From positions 40,223,791-40,287,790 of the forward strand of contig CM055109.1 of NCBI GenBank assembly GCA_029204225.1: 64,000 bases of DNA, read 5' to 3'. Of this stretch, positions 53,056 to 64,000 are shown piece after piece. The stretch is from Diphasiastrum complanatum (taxonomy: Eukaryota > Streptophyta > Lycopodiopsida > Lycopodiales > Lycopodiaceae). The notes below the pieces were generated by a model. The model did no database searches and was not told the origin of the DNA. It was given only the letters and a program-made list of their open reading frames with translations. Numbering within the stretch: position 1 is the stretch's first letter; each line of letters begins with the position of its first letter. A program made the position numbers and the translations under genes.

Positions 53056-53492
53056 TGTGAAAGATTCAAATAGTTTCATCATATTTTGCTATAATTCCAT
53101 ATTTGGCATATTGAGGCCAAAACTTGTTTTAGACTTAGAGGTTGAATTTTCAAGGTTCATTAGTCTAAATGTCGTTTGAATAGACACTTTTTGTAAGTGT
53201 AGGAGAGTTAGAATGCGAGTTTGAGTAGATTCAAATTTGAATAGTTGGGTACATTGAATCTAGACCCAAAAATAGTAGGGTTAGCATTTTGGTGAGAAAG
53301 CCAAGTGGCCAAATAGGGTTTGGACCTACTATAAAAAGATGTAACTCGTGGAGAGAGCTATCTTCTCTCTTCTCTATCTCATTTCATGCTTATACATGGT
53401 TCATTTGGGTTCTACTATCCATTGGTGCTCTATCTTGGTGATTGCTTGCAATTCTATGTGTAGAATGATATTCTATTGTTATTTTCGGATCA
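53056..53492 (+). repeat. copia 3' LTR (family A), truncated
   Basis: Starts TGTGAAAGATTCAAATAG after the purine tract and follows the family LTR. It ends abruptly near 53492, where inverted gene-fragment sequence starts. About 200 bp of the LTR end are missing. Confidence 0.88.
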
Positions 53493-54416
53493 TATTGCAA
53501 CAATTGAGTTGGAGAAAAATTGGACACTGACATTCGATGAGAGCTTACTTTGCTGCAATATGATATTCCTGAACACTTTTGTTTTTGAGTCAATGAGAGA
53601 TTGGTATGTGTATGTGTGTTTTCTTTAATACACATTTCAGTGTTTTCAGTATTTTGCGCTTGCGTTTGAAATAATCTCAATGTTGGTATTGTTTAACAAG
53701 TTTCTTTGATGTACAGGTAAGACCAAGACAAGAAAACCGTATACATTGAAAGGATTTAAATAGAAGCGTAGAAATTGTCAAAACCACATAAACATTGGGA
53801 TGGTAGATGTGCAACAATGTACCTTTCAAAAAAAGAAATAGAAAATTGTCTCAAATGACTTCAAGATTTCATCAAACATATAGTATTCAATATTTTGAAA
53901 AATCTACATTTGTCATCAAAATCGAAATAAAATATTCATGGTTGTCAATAATAGCCCACTTTCTGTTTGCCTATATGTTCTATGCAACATCATGTCATGA
54001 TATCTTTTATATTTGTATTTAATATCAACAAGTGTCAAAACTTATATATTGATATGTACATTCCAATCATAACTGCTTGAGGCAGATCGTCAAGCAGTGC
54101 AACTTCACTATCCACCTCTGGAACAACTTCATATATGACAACTTCATGCTTGTAGGACCTTACAGATGATAGTAGGACTTGCAAAACTGATGAACAATAT
54201 TTGTTGATACTGCAGGGCATTGGAACTGCAATTTAAAACATTGAGTGTATATGTTAGCCAATGTCTAAATACTTATAATTACACAAACATAATATTATCA
54301 GGATATTGGAAGTTGAGAAATTTAACTCACGTATATTAGGAGTTTGCATCATCTACCAATCCAAGAATGATTTAACATCCCAGATGGAAAACCATCCGCA
54401 GCTGAATGTGAAAGAT
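53493..54416 (-). repeat. inverted copy 3 of gene-fragment repeat
   Basis: Reverse complement of 43809-44722, including exon b (54220-54035 on the minus strand reads MPCSINKYCSSVLQVLLSSV onward) and exon c. At 54416 it passes into the same copia LTR junction as copies 1 and 2, so it derives from the same ancestral insertion. Confidence 0.9.
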
Positions 54417-54686
54417 TCAGCTAGTTTCATCACATTTTGCTATATTTTCATATTTGGCATATTGAGGCCAAAACTTGTTTTAGACTTAGAGATTGACTTT
54501 TCAAAGTTCATTAGTCTAAATTTTATTTGAATAAACACTTTTTGAAAGTGTGGGAAAGTTAGAATGCGAGTTTGAGTAGATTCAAATTTGAATAGTTGGG
54601 TACATTGAATCTAGACCCAAAATTAGTAGGGTTAGCATTTTGGTGGGAAAGCCAAGTGGCCAAATAGGGTTTGGACCTGTTATAAA
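54417..54686 (+). repeat. copia LTR fragment attached to inverted copy
   Basis: The outer 270 bp of the family A LTR, TGTGAAAGATTCAGCTAG to GGACCTGTTATAAA, homologous to 43530-43808 in reverse. It stops at the TATAAA where other LTRs continue. Confidence 0.88.
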
Positions 54687-54706
54687 TGACTAGAGGTTTC
54701 AACCAA

Positions 54707-55280
54707 TCATATATCATCTTATTGAAATTTATAATTTCTTTAAAAGGAGGGGTGAAGTAGTGGTATAAAATTCTATTTGGAAATCTGTGGATTGCATAGT
54801 TTTTGGAAAAGAACCAGTTGTGGTATAGAAATGAGATTTTTTTCTAGAAGTAATTTCGAATAGATTCAGAGTAAGATTCCTAATTGGAACTTTTCAAAAA
54901 AGAGAAATTCTTTAGGAATTGTGTGGACAATCTGGAACAAGTTTGGAATTTGAATCATTATCTATAAGTAGTACAGTAAAAGTCAAAGGTTACTAATTCC
55001 ATTTCGATTGGAATTGAAGTAACTTTGATTAGAATTTAAGTCCAAGAGTTCTTTATTGGATCAACCTAATCCTAGTTGTAGTACTAGGATCAGAGAGGGG
55101 TTGATTGAGGGGAGGAAATGATGCTATTAGAGGCAAGTTGGATTGGAAAACTGTTGAGAGTGAATGTTATTAGTCTCAGAGATTTTCCGGATATGCTATT
55201 TACTCATGAAAAATAGAAAATATTTTGTAGCTGAGTTACAAGATCTCAGTGAGATATGTAAGTAACATATGTGGATTCTG
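54707..55280 (-). repeat. inverted copy of 32113-32635
   Basis: Reverse-complement homology runs end to end. This copy has an extra ~50 bp (about 54987-55037), an imperfect palindrome (GTTACTAATTCC...GGAATTGAAGTAAC). Either this is a small insertion here or the 32-kb copy lost it. Confidence 0.88.
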
Positions 55281-56392
55281 AATCAATACTATCCTTCATT
55301 GCGTTCAGTTTTCATCTCACGCGACTAATTCGAGAATAATTCGCGACTAATTATTTTTCTGATAATTTTTTATGCTTAATTGTTTGGCTACGTAATCACT
55401 TTAGTACTGGCGATTTCAAAGTTAGTTACTACAAGTTCAAACATGATTTCCATCACTATTATTTTGTTTGAAATTGATAGGCATAGTCATGCATTGGAAA
55501 GATGAAGATAATTTATTCCGCCATGCATGAAAAGTTTTTCCTAGACACACGAATTATTTTCATTCGTTTCTTTTCGAACTAGACCTATCTTTTGCACGCC
55601 ATTCTGACACCAGTCAGGGATTTGACCGTAGTCACAGGTCATCTCGTTTTTCATACATGAGTGATGATGAGGTCCTCAATTATATGGATGGGATGTCTCC
55701 CTCACGTGCAGGCAGAATCATGGAGAGATTACGGGCTCGTTCGTTGGTCGACTACCCATCAACATCCTCTTGTTATTAGTTTGTAATATATCTCTGTACT
55801 AGGAACATTTATGTATGAATATATATATGTTTAAGTTATGTCTCCTCCATCAATCTTAAAGTGCATAAAATGTGACTCAAATATTTGTAATTTTTTTAAT
55901 AAACAATTATGAGCAAATGATTTTGCTTACCAACTTTATAAGAAGTGGCGCAAAAGACTCATGGGATTGGATGGAGTCCATTTTTAAGGCATAATGGAGC
56001 CAGTACATTGGCTCCATTCTTCCCTAATTTTTTTTCTTTTGCATTTTAATGCCCTTGAAATAACCCTCAATATATTTCTAAGAAAAGTTCACTCTCAGCA
56101 GCCTTCCACCACAAGGGTTATACCGAGGTCCCTCGATATATCTCTAGTAACAGGTTCACTCTCAGTATTCTTTCCCAAGGGTTATACCAAGGTCCCTTTA
56201 TATATCCCTCAGAAAATAAATTCTATAAATAACACGAAAATGGTATGGTAATACCTCAGGAATCAATGCAATTATCGAGGTTTTGTTAGCGACGCATACA
56301 TCATTGGACATACCGGCGTATGGATTTTTTTTAATTTTTGCTTCAAAAAAGCCTCGGTAATAGGGTTGAAAAACCTCCAAAATGTTGTAGTG
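55281..56392 (-). mobile_element. CACTA-type terminus, element probably truncated
   Basis: The right edge at 56392 reads, on the minus strand, CACTACAACATTTTGGAGG, as in CACTA (En/Spm) transposon ends, and is followed by TAG (56393-56395) as a possible 3-bp target duplication. Inward there are repeated CCTCGGTA-, ACCGAGGT- and ATCGAGGT-type words at about 56120-56360, consistent with subterminal repeats. No second CACTA end and no transposase are seen back to 55280, where unrelated homology starts, so the left limit is only the edge of unexplained sequence. Confidence 0.6.
56062..56215 (+). repeat. two ~75-bp tandem units in CACTA-like end
   Basis: GTTCACTCTCAG, AAGGGTTATACC(G/A)AGGTCCCT and ATATATC(T/C)CT recur once each in two adjacent units. 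Confidence 0.75.
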
Positions 56393-56404
56393 TAGGTATT
56401 TCAT

Positions 56405-56522
56405 ATGAAAGATTTCAGATCCTTAAGATCCAATCTACTTAAATGATCTTTGGTTAAAAAGAGAAATACACTCTATTGTTGTCCGTACAAAACCAGCAAG
56501 CTACTTAATTTCACACGTGTGA
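56405..56522 (-). repeat. copia LTR fragment with internal deletion
   Basis: Corresponds to the inner end of the family A LTR (compare 43161-43380), but lacks about 110 bp between AATACACT and TGTTGTC. It joins at 56522/56523 to the start of duplication copy 2. Confidence 0.8.
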
Positions 56523-59500
56523 GACCATCTTCTATAATAAAATGTCAAAGAAAGCATTTGTTTTTCTATATGATATCTAAATTTCATTGACGATCTATTA
56601 ACTAAGCACTCAATATTGCCATTGCTCTTTTATCTCATTGATCATCTAGGAATCTTGATAACATATCGTCTATTAAATCACTACAAATAAACATTGTCGT
56701 TGTTCTACAAATATGATATTCAACAAAAAAATCTATAAACATTGCAAAAGACAAAAACCAGTGCAATCTATCGTTTTTTGAACCTGTGCTACATTTCATA
56801 CAATTTTGAATCTCCATAAAAATCCTTGATCGGAAGCCCTCTGCTATGGTAGAATTCAGAGGAATCCATTATTCTCTTGAGAAAGAGGGTAATGATATCA
56901 CTTCTAATCTTCCACCTAAACCATTAATGGATGGTGTGTAAGATGAATCATAGAAGAAAATACAAGAATCCAAAAGTGATCTCATGGAGCAGTTTTTGTA
57001 TTGTAGAAGATAGATATCAGAATGAATAACGTCCATGATGTTGACAAGGGATTGGATAGGCTGTCATTTGATTATGCTTGATGGATACAAATTGCAAAAA
57101 CCAATAGAAATATATATAGTTTAAATACTCAGATACACGTCTAAATGATTGATGAGTTGGCGAATTGTATAGGTCACCATTCAAATAACGTACATAGCAA
57201 ATAACATCCATGATGCCGACTAGGGATTGTATAGGTTGCCATTTGATTATGCTTGATGGATACAAATTTGCAAAAATCAATAATAAAATATATCATTTAA
57301 ATACTCAGATACAGGTCTAAATGATTGATCTCCAAAATTTACAAGTGCATTTGAGTTTGTCATTTGAACTTATGCCTTCCACTCTAATTTTCTTATGCAT
57401 GTACACATGACGTTGAACCAAGACCTCTAAAATGGATCGACCACCAGGTGAAACTTTGAAGTCTGAAATTCTATCTTTCCAAAAGCTCCTATGATCCATA
57501 TTTGATTTTCTCTTTTTACCGAAAACACTTCTTGATGAGGGATGCATGAAAACCCACTGAAACTTTCTTTAGATACGTGGTATCCAAGAGCCATCAGAGT
57601 CTTTTTCATTACAAACAGAAAGTGAGACTGCTTTGTGGTCGGCTTTTGGAAGCTATTGAAAAGCTAAAAGAAGAAGAACAGTAGAGCTTGAAACTAAAAG
57701 TAGATGAATCAGTTTGAAAATAAAAAATCAAATTTGTAATAAATGTTGGTGGTCTTTCGTAAACCATATATGTTACTCTAACTATGGTTAGATCAAAATA
57801 GACTTACTTTAAGCACAAGTGTTAAGTCTCGTTGGGAAACTCACGGGCAGCAATTACGGTCCAATCACAAGTCAAGAGTTTTGAATTGTAAAAAAATATG
57901 ACCGGAAAGCTCCAAAAACAATTTTGACCAAGAAACAATGTTACAATCTTTCATAGGTGTAAATATACACATGGGCCAAGGGTATGTCGAACAGTTGAAA
58001 GGTCAAAAACAACATCTTGACAAAAGGCCCTTCTCAAAACTCCTCTAATGGATGGAAGAAATCAATGGCAAAATTGCTCAAATGGTGGAAATCTCTTCTT
58101 GACGCTTGAAGATGGTTTTCAATCAAGGAAGACTTGTCTTGGCTATGCTGATATTGCTGAAATTTCAGATTTATTGGCTAGTTTTCTCATCAAGTTCATG
58201 CCAAAGGATCTACTTGAGAAGCTATTTTTAGCTACTTAGGTCTCGGAGAAAACTAGCATAGTTATCAAGCTATATTTTGAGGGGTGTGCATAATATGCCA
58301 AATTTAGCTTGATCTTTTCTCATTATCATGTAAAATTAGCATCTTGTACATATTTTTGTGTTGAGTTTGAAAAGTCAAGAGGCCTCCAACTAAAGTTCTA
58401 GTGAGTTTAGTTTTTTGCTAGTATGCAACCAAATCCACATCTCAATGTCCAATATGGCCCAATCAAATTAAGAGGTGTAGATCACAAAGCCAATCACATT
58501 AAGAGGTGCAGAATGGTTTTCATGTTTAGAGGTGCAAATAACTTGGCCAATCAAATTGTAAGGCTCAAGCTACTTGGTCCAATCATGGAAAGAGGTTAAA
58601 ATTTAGAGGTCCAATCATTATGAGAGGTGGAATCCATGAGGTCCAATCAAAATTGAGCATTCCTCATGCTAGATCTTGAACCACTACTATTTGGATGTGT
58701 GCTCTTCTTGTACATACAATCTCTTTGAGAGTTAATACAATTCTGGATTTTTGTTTTTGTAACACATTCTTTCTCTACCAAACAACAAGTGGTCTTTCTC
58801 TCTCTACCCAAGAGCAAGAGACTTGGTTTTGTCTCTCATAGTGAGTTTCACTTAGTTTTTTTCATGTGGATGTGAAAAACTAGCTTTGTAGCGGGTATTT
58901 CCTATCTATCTTCCACCCTAGATCCAAGCTCAATCAAACATCAAAGAACGAAGAGGATTAACTTGTTGTCATGCGAAGATTCATTCCCATGACAACAATA
59001 GCAAAGTTCATTATCAAGCACATGCTTATGATCCACATCTAACAAACCATTAACACTACAATCCATTAACACTAGCAATTAACACTACTCAAACAATTAA
59101 CACTAGCAATTAACACTACTCAAACAATGATAGATCTTACTCTTCTCTATCTCTCTTACGAAAAGTATAATAAAGATAAACTCCAACAAGTATCAAATCC
59201 AACAATTAGCAAATCCAAAGAAAATATGAGAGACATAGAAGGAAAAAACAAGAGCAAGGACATGCCATATCCATTTGAAAGAGGATCCACTTGTTTTATT
59301 GAAATGAAGAGTGAATGTACAAAATAATTCAAATCCACGCACGCATATTTTAGACCTAGCTCGTATTGATTTTATCTTAGGTTACGAATGGCTATTTAGT
59401 AAGTCGCCTTCTATGATGATTGATTTTGAGAAGCGTGTTCTGAATTTCAAGGAGGATGATAAGGTAGTTACATTATTTGGCAGTAATTTTGTACATCCGT

Positions 59501-60916
59501 TGGATCAGATTTTTATAGTTAATAAAATGGAGACATTGGATTATTCTGAGTATGAAGTTTTTTCAATATGCTATTCCAGTTGTGGATGTTCCTGAAATGA
59601 ATTCTCAACAATTCTTAACTGTATAAATTTAGATCATGAACAAGCAGTGAAAGAACAGATCATAAATGAATTTTGAGTCAGAAACACAGGGGACTCAACT
59701 AATAAGCAAGATAAGAAGATTGTAGAACAGTTCACCATTCGAGATAAGAAGATTCTAGAACAATTCACCATTTCGAGATGGATTACTATTTCAGAATGGG
59801 AAAGTTTGCTTACCTAGTGATGATGAGCTCAAACGTAAAATTTTGTTTGAATGTCAGGACATACCCTTCTGTGCAGGACATCCCGATATACACAGGGGTC
59901 TAGACTTGGTTAAAAGAAAATTTTATTTGCCAAAGCTCAAGCCATATGTTGTTAAATGCAAACCCTGTCAACTAGCAAAGGATGAACATCATAAGGTTGG
60001 TGGTTTGTTTCATCCATTAGATATCCTAGATAAGAAATGAGAAAGCATATCTATGGATTTTGTAGTTGGACTTCCAAAGACCCAATGGCAAAATGATTCC
60101 ATTTGAGTTGTAGTGGATCGGCGAACTAAGTTAGTTGCATTCATACTAGTCAAGTCAACTATAAAGGCATCTAATTTAGCCCAAATCTTTGTTGAAAGAT
60201 TGTTTCGGTTGTATGGTCTGCCAAGTGAAATTGTTAGTGATAGAGATCCTAAGTTTAAAGGTCACTTTTGGTCAGCCGTATTCCACAAACTTGAAACTTC
60301 TTTGAGTTTAAGTTCTTCTAATCATCCTGAATCGGATGGCTAGATAGAAATGACTATCGAGGATATTTTGAGAACATATGTTTCTCACAGGCAATCTCAT
60401 TGGGAAGATTATCTCCCACTGGTTGAGTTTGCATATAATAGTAGAAAAGATTCTTCTATAGGTTACAATCCTTTTATGCTTATGTACAATTTTCAACCTA
60501 GATCTCCAGTAAATGTTGAGATGAAGTCTGTTAAGATCTAGAAGGTTGCTGAATTTTTGCATGATATGCAAGAAATGTTGCAAGTGGCTAAGGATAGTAT
60601 CCGAAGTGCTCAGGATAGAGCTAAACATTATACTGATCTTAAGAGATCTCCAAGGGATTTAAAAGTTGATGACTGGGTATATCTTAGGATTCCAAAAGAT
60701 TCTAAGACGTTACGTACAGGGAAGCATTATAAGTTGTCTACCCGTTATTGTGGACCTTTCAAGATTGTACGTAGAATTGGTTCTTTGGCGTATGAATCGA
60801 TCTTCAAGAAAAATCGACTGCACACCCAGTATTTCACGTAAGTCGTTTGAAACTAAGTTTACATGATGGTGATATAGTAGGATCGGATGAGAATTTATCC
60901 CATTTGAAATATTTGT
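56523..60916 (+). repeat. segmental duplication, copy 2 (partner 44805-50146)
   Basis: Near-identical to copy 1 at an offset of 11718 bp up to about 59322, then missing 47605-48572 (gag and the protease start). It continues to 60916, where it is joined to minus-strand copia. It contains the 176-bp tandem pair (about 57024-57330). Confidence 0.95.
59345..60866 (+). pseudogene. gypsy protease end and integrase, second copy
   Basis: Carries LDLARIDFILGYEWLFSKSP (59345 onward), the integrase zinc region (59843-60040) and core (60113-60343, ending SSNHPESDG-stop), then GYNPFMLMYNFQPRSPV and the C-terminal module (60557-60841). It shares the stops and the missing RT with 47605-50304, and adds a stop at 60038 (WES lost). 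The chromodomain tail is cut off by the junction at 60916. Confidence 0.88.
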
Positions 60917-62050
60917 GTACTCACCGATAACAGATTTGTAGAAAGTGTAGAAACATATAAGACCTTTGATAGTAATTTGAATTGATCACGTTGGAATCGC
61001 AATCTTACAGTACCTTCACCTTCAATAGTGTGAGTACTATTGTCACCAAGATGAACAAATTTTTTTGTGCTATAAGGAGTGAAGAAGTTGAAGATCTCAC
61101 GTCGATTGGTCATATGTTGAGTTGCTCCAGTATCAAGAAACCATGAGTCATCCAATAATGCGCCTTGATCTTTGACCATGAATGCACCTTCGTTGACTTC
61201 GACCTGGGGAGATGATCCGTGATCTCATGGTTATTGCACTTGCAATACCTGCAAAACATCTTCTTCTTCGATTGTGGATTCGATGATAGTTCTTGACCTT
61301 GAATCGACTTCTAATTCGTTGCAGCCTTCTTGGAGCTTTTCTGCTTCTGTAGCTTCGAGCCTTTGTTGACATATAGATCCTGAGAGGAGGAAGTAGACGA
61401 AGTGTCTTGACTTCTTCTATTATCTTTTTGCAGCAACATAGTGAGAACTCTAGTAAGAGTTAAACCTGAGTGTGTTGATATGATCATCACCTAGTTCTCA
61501 TATGTAGAGGGCAAGCTTGAAAGCAATGTCATAATTGCGTCTTGATCGTCTATGACTAATTCGACAGTGGCCATCTGTTGCAAGAGATTCTTAAACTAGT
61601 TAATGTGACTCTAAAGTGAATCACCAACAGACATTTTGAATGTGAAGAATTTCCTTCATAGATGTAACTTAGTAGTTACGTCCCTCATGTCATATAGTGA
61701 GTTCAAAATGTCTCAAACATCTCTTGACATTTTAGCTTCAGCTATGTGTCCAATCTGTGTATATGATATAGTGAGGATAATAAACGCGAAAGCTTTACCG
61801 TCCTTCGATTTCCACTTTGAGTCGTCGTCTTCAGGTTTTACTTCTGTACCTGTAACAACATCCCATAACTCGTTGCGGATTAGCAAGGTCTTCATCTTAA
61901 ATTTCCACAAATGATAATTGGATCCATTCAGCTTGTATTGCGATAAGATCGACTTTACTTTGAGAATCCATCTGGAACTTAGTCTGTTGATTGTATTGAT
62001 GATGTTGAGATGTGCTAATGCCAACAATAGGGAATCAATTCTCTGATACT
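60917..62050 (-). pseudogene. copia (family B) gag and protease, truncated
   Basis: Minus strand. Gag: KLNGSNYHLWKFKMKTLLIR and WKSKDGKAFAFIILTIS (62027-61713). A degraded zinc knuckle CRYCKCNNHEITDH (last Cys lost) lies near 61215-61262. Protease: DDSWFLDTGATQHMTNRREI (61148-61090) with an intact Asp-Thr-Gly. The pre-integrase region is cut at 60916. A primer-site-like GTATCAGAG (62041-62049) adjoins the putative LTR end at 62050. It differs from family A in gag and LTR, and resembles the remnant at 8925-9665. Confidence 0.8.
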
Positions 62051-62434
62051 GAAAGGTTGAAAAGAACTGAAGAGTATGATATCAATTTGATATCGTGAAA
62101 GATATCAAGTATTAGAGCTTTCACTCTGCTGAAATCAGATAAATCTTAGTATTGGCATGATAAATCTCTTTCTTGCTGATCGTGCTCTTTCTGATCGCAC
62201 TGTGGCTGATCCACGTCTTTCTTGCTGATCGTGATTTGTTTGATCGAGCTCTTTGTCTGATCGATTAGTCTATGCTTAGAATAGCAGACGATTCCAACAT
62301 GGATAGTCTTCAGGGCAATAATATATATTTCACATATTCAATTTCGGATATTCTAGCAGTTTTTCCTACAATGCATGAGATGTACGCAAGTGATCCCATT
62401 ATGGAATCTCTCGTCACTACGGCGACAAAGCTAC
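62050..62434 (-). repeat. candidate copia (family B) LTR
   Basis: On the minus strand a possible start TGTAGCTTTGTCGCC near 62434 runs to CAACCTTTCA at 62050, followed by the primer-site-like GTATCAGAG. It contains two TTTCTTGCTGATCGTG words (62168 and 62217). There is no second copy in the window to confirm the edges. Confidence 0.4.
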
Positions 62435-62683
62435 AATGAGTATGTCAACCTCTTAAATCCAATAACTTGTTTTCTATAGGAAGTTTTATGGGTGGTAATA
62501 TAAGTAAATGATTAGGATTATGAATCTTAAGCGTTAGAATACATAGGATTCATGCACCTCATCTTTATAATTTAAGAAATTATAAAAAAGATTAGAAATT
62601 GTGAAGTTTTATCTTGTGTGTGCCCAGGTGTTGCACAACCCTCGATAACAGATTAATTTATAAATCCATAACCCTTTACTGTG

Positions 62684-63769
62684 AAATTTTGGGAAGGGAC
62701 CCCGGGCTGTGGGCTTGAGGCCTAAGAAAAAAATTGGATACTAAGGGCCTTTTAAATGTTGAATTGTTTGCTTGTGCTAACTACATTTTAGCGAATTAAG
62801 ATAGCTTAATCAATGAGGTAATTTTTTGGACATGCTAACGACAAAATTTAGTAGCCCGATTAAGGAGAGTTATGAGTTGAAGGTTTTAGAGGCAACATTC
62901 TAAAAAATTGACATACTAAAAATAGACAAAACCTTGAGAAAGGTTCACAAAACGGAGAATATTGCAAGGAAACTTGAGGGAGTTTAAAAAACAGAGAATA
63001 TCACAAAGAAACTTGAGGGAGGTTCAAACAAGAAAGGGCAATTTTAGGGAGGTTCAAAAAGTGTAGGATAGTTATTACAAGGAACCTTGAGGGAGTATTG
63101 AAGGAATGAAGGGAGGTTCAAAAAAGTAGATGATATAGACAAGAAAATGGAGGAAATAAAAAGGAAACCGAGGGAGGTTCAAGAAAATAGATAGGAAAAG
63201 AGAGTAAATCAACTAAGAAAATTTGGGAAGGGGCCGGGCTGTCACATGCTTGAGGCCTAAGAAAAAAATTGGATACTAAGGGCCTTTGAAATGTTGAATT
63301 CTTTGCTTGTGCTAACTACATTTTAGCGAATTAAGATAGCTTAATCTGTGAGTAATTTGTGGGACATGCTAACGACAAAATAAAAATGGACGGAAACTTG
63401 AGGGAGGTTCACAAAACGGATCATATTGCAAACTTGAGGGAGGTTAAAAAACAGGGAATATTACAAGGAAACTTGAGGGAGGTTCAAAAAAGGAGGGGCA
63501 ATTATTGAAGGGCAATTTGAGGGAGGTTCAAAAAGTGTAGGATATTTATTACAAGGAACCTTGAGGGAGGTTGAAAAAGTGGAGCAAAACGAGGAGCATA
63601 TTGAAGGAATCGAGGGAGGTTAAAAAAAGTAGATGATATAGACAAGAAAATGGAGGAAATTAAAAGGAAATTGAGGGAGGTTCAAGAAAATAGATGATAT
63701 TGATAGGAAAATGGAGGAAATCAAAAGGAAAACCCAGGGAATTAAAAAGAATGGAGGGTATTGAAGGGA
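62684..63769 (+). repeat. duplicated ~535-bp unit with purine-rich minisatellite
   Basis: Two units begin near 62684 and 63218 with TTTGGGAAGGG, GGGCTGT and GCTTGAGGCCTAAG. Each has a ~160-bp leader (TGCTTGTGCTAACTACATTT), then many ACTTGAGGGAGGTTCAAAAA-like elements in the same order (markers: AAAGTGTAGGATA, GTAGATGATATAGACAAG). This is a higher-order tandem duplication of a minisatellite block. The plus strand is strongly purine-biased. Confidence 0.85.
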
Positions 63770-63777
63770 ACTCAGGG

Positions 63778-63982
63778 TAGTGCTGCAGATTGAAGGGCAA
63801 CTGTACCCTTCAAAAAAAATAGGCTTATGTTAAAACTGAAGGAATGCTCATTTATTTAGTTTGATATTTGAAGGGTGCATGATTTAAATGCCCTTCATTT
63901 GAAGGGCAAAAGGCCTAGGACGGACATTTTGCCCTTCAATTTTGCCTAGGAGGGGCATTTTGCCATTCAATCTGCAGCACTG
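63778..63982. mobile_element. MITE, hAT type, 205 bp
   Basis: Terminal inverted repeats TAGTGCTGCAGATTGAAGGG at 63778 and (reverse complement of the right end) CAGTGCTGCAGATTGAATGG, agreeing over about 21 of 23 positions. A perfect 8-bp direct repeat ACTCAGGG flanks it (63770-63777 and 63983-63990). An 8-bp target duplication with ends of form (T/C)A(G/A)NG is diagnostic of hAT elements. It is non-coding, and the interior has further short inverted repeats around TTGAAGGGCAA. It sits inside the minisatellite. Confidence 0.92.
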
Positions 63983-64000
63983 ACTCAGGGAGGTTTTAAA

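Noticed and set aside
63395-63770. Regular repeats that might suggest a CRISPR array
   Set aside because: Units vary in length and sequence, spacers are not unique, and the context is a plant nuclear genome; it is a minisatellite.

Overview
This window is nuclear DNA from a large, repeat-rich seed-plant genome. It is AT-rich and gene-poor, with long (GA)n and (C)n tracts and many decayed LTR retrotransposons. The one convincing host gene is a four-exon homologue of the ICE1/SCREAM bHLH transcription factors, on the minus strand at 21677-23917. Low gene density, the TE mix and a divergent ICE N-terminus fit a gymnosperm such as a conifer best; that assignment is inference.

Layout. 1-8.9 kb: non-coding, with a PIF/Harbinger-type MITE (2569-2938, TTA target duplication), a (GA)83 tract and a small minisatellite. 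8.9-17.5 kb: nested, decayed Ty1/copia material, including a plus-strand copy readable from gag to 3' LTR (12.2-16.2 kb). 17.5-21.6 kb: decayed unclassified sequence. 21.7-25.0 kb: the ICE/SCRM-like gene, an upstream ORF, and a promoter side made of duplicated blocks, two carrying a CACGTG G-box. 25-33.5 kb: simple repeats, an LTR with tRNA-Met primer-binding site (28.2 kb) and long sequence without genes. 33.5-44.3 kb: a minus-strand Ty3/gypsy remnant (LTR, coiled-coil extra ORF, integrase) fused to a copia gag-protease and LTR; this assembly is tandemly duplicated. 44.8-50.9 kb: a plus-strand chromovirus-like gypsy copy lacking RT, largely duplicated again at 56.5-60.9 kb. 51-56.4 kb: a nearly intact copia RT/RNase H, inverted copies of earlier segments, and a CACTA-type terminus. 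60.9-64 kb: another copia gag-protease, a duplicated purine-rich minisatellite, and a hAT-type MITE with a perfect 8-bp target duplication.

The most notable structure is duplication history. Tandem, dispersed-direct and inverted copies share old insertion junctions and stop codons, so they arose by segmental duplication after the elements decayed. A gene fragment with frame-compatible splice sites is carried in three copies by these events. No new defence or enzymatic system is evident. The strongest candidates for new biology are that unidentified gene fragment, the extra gypsy ORF and the structure of the ICE-like promoter region.
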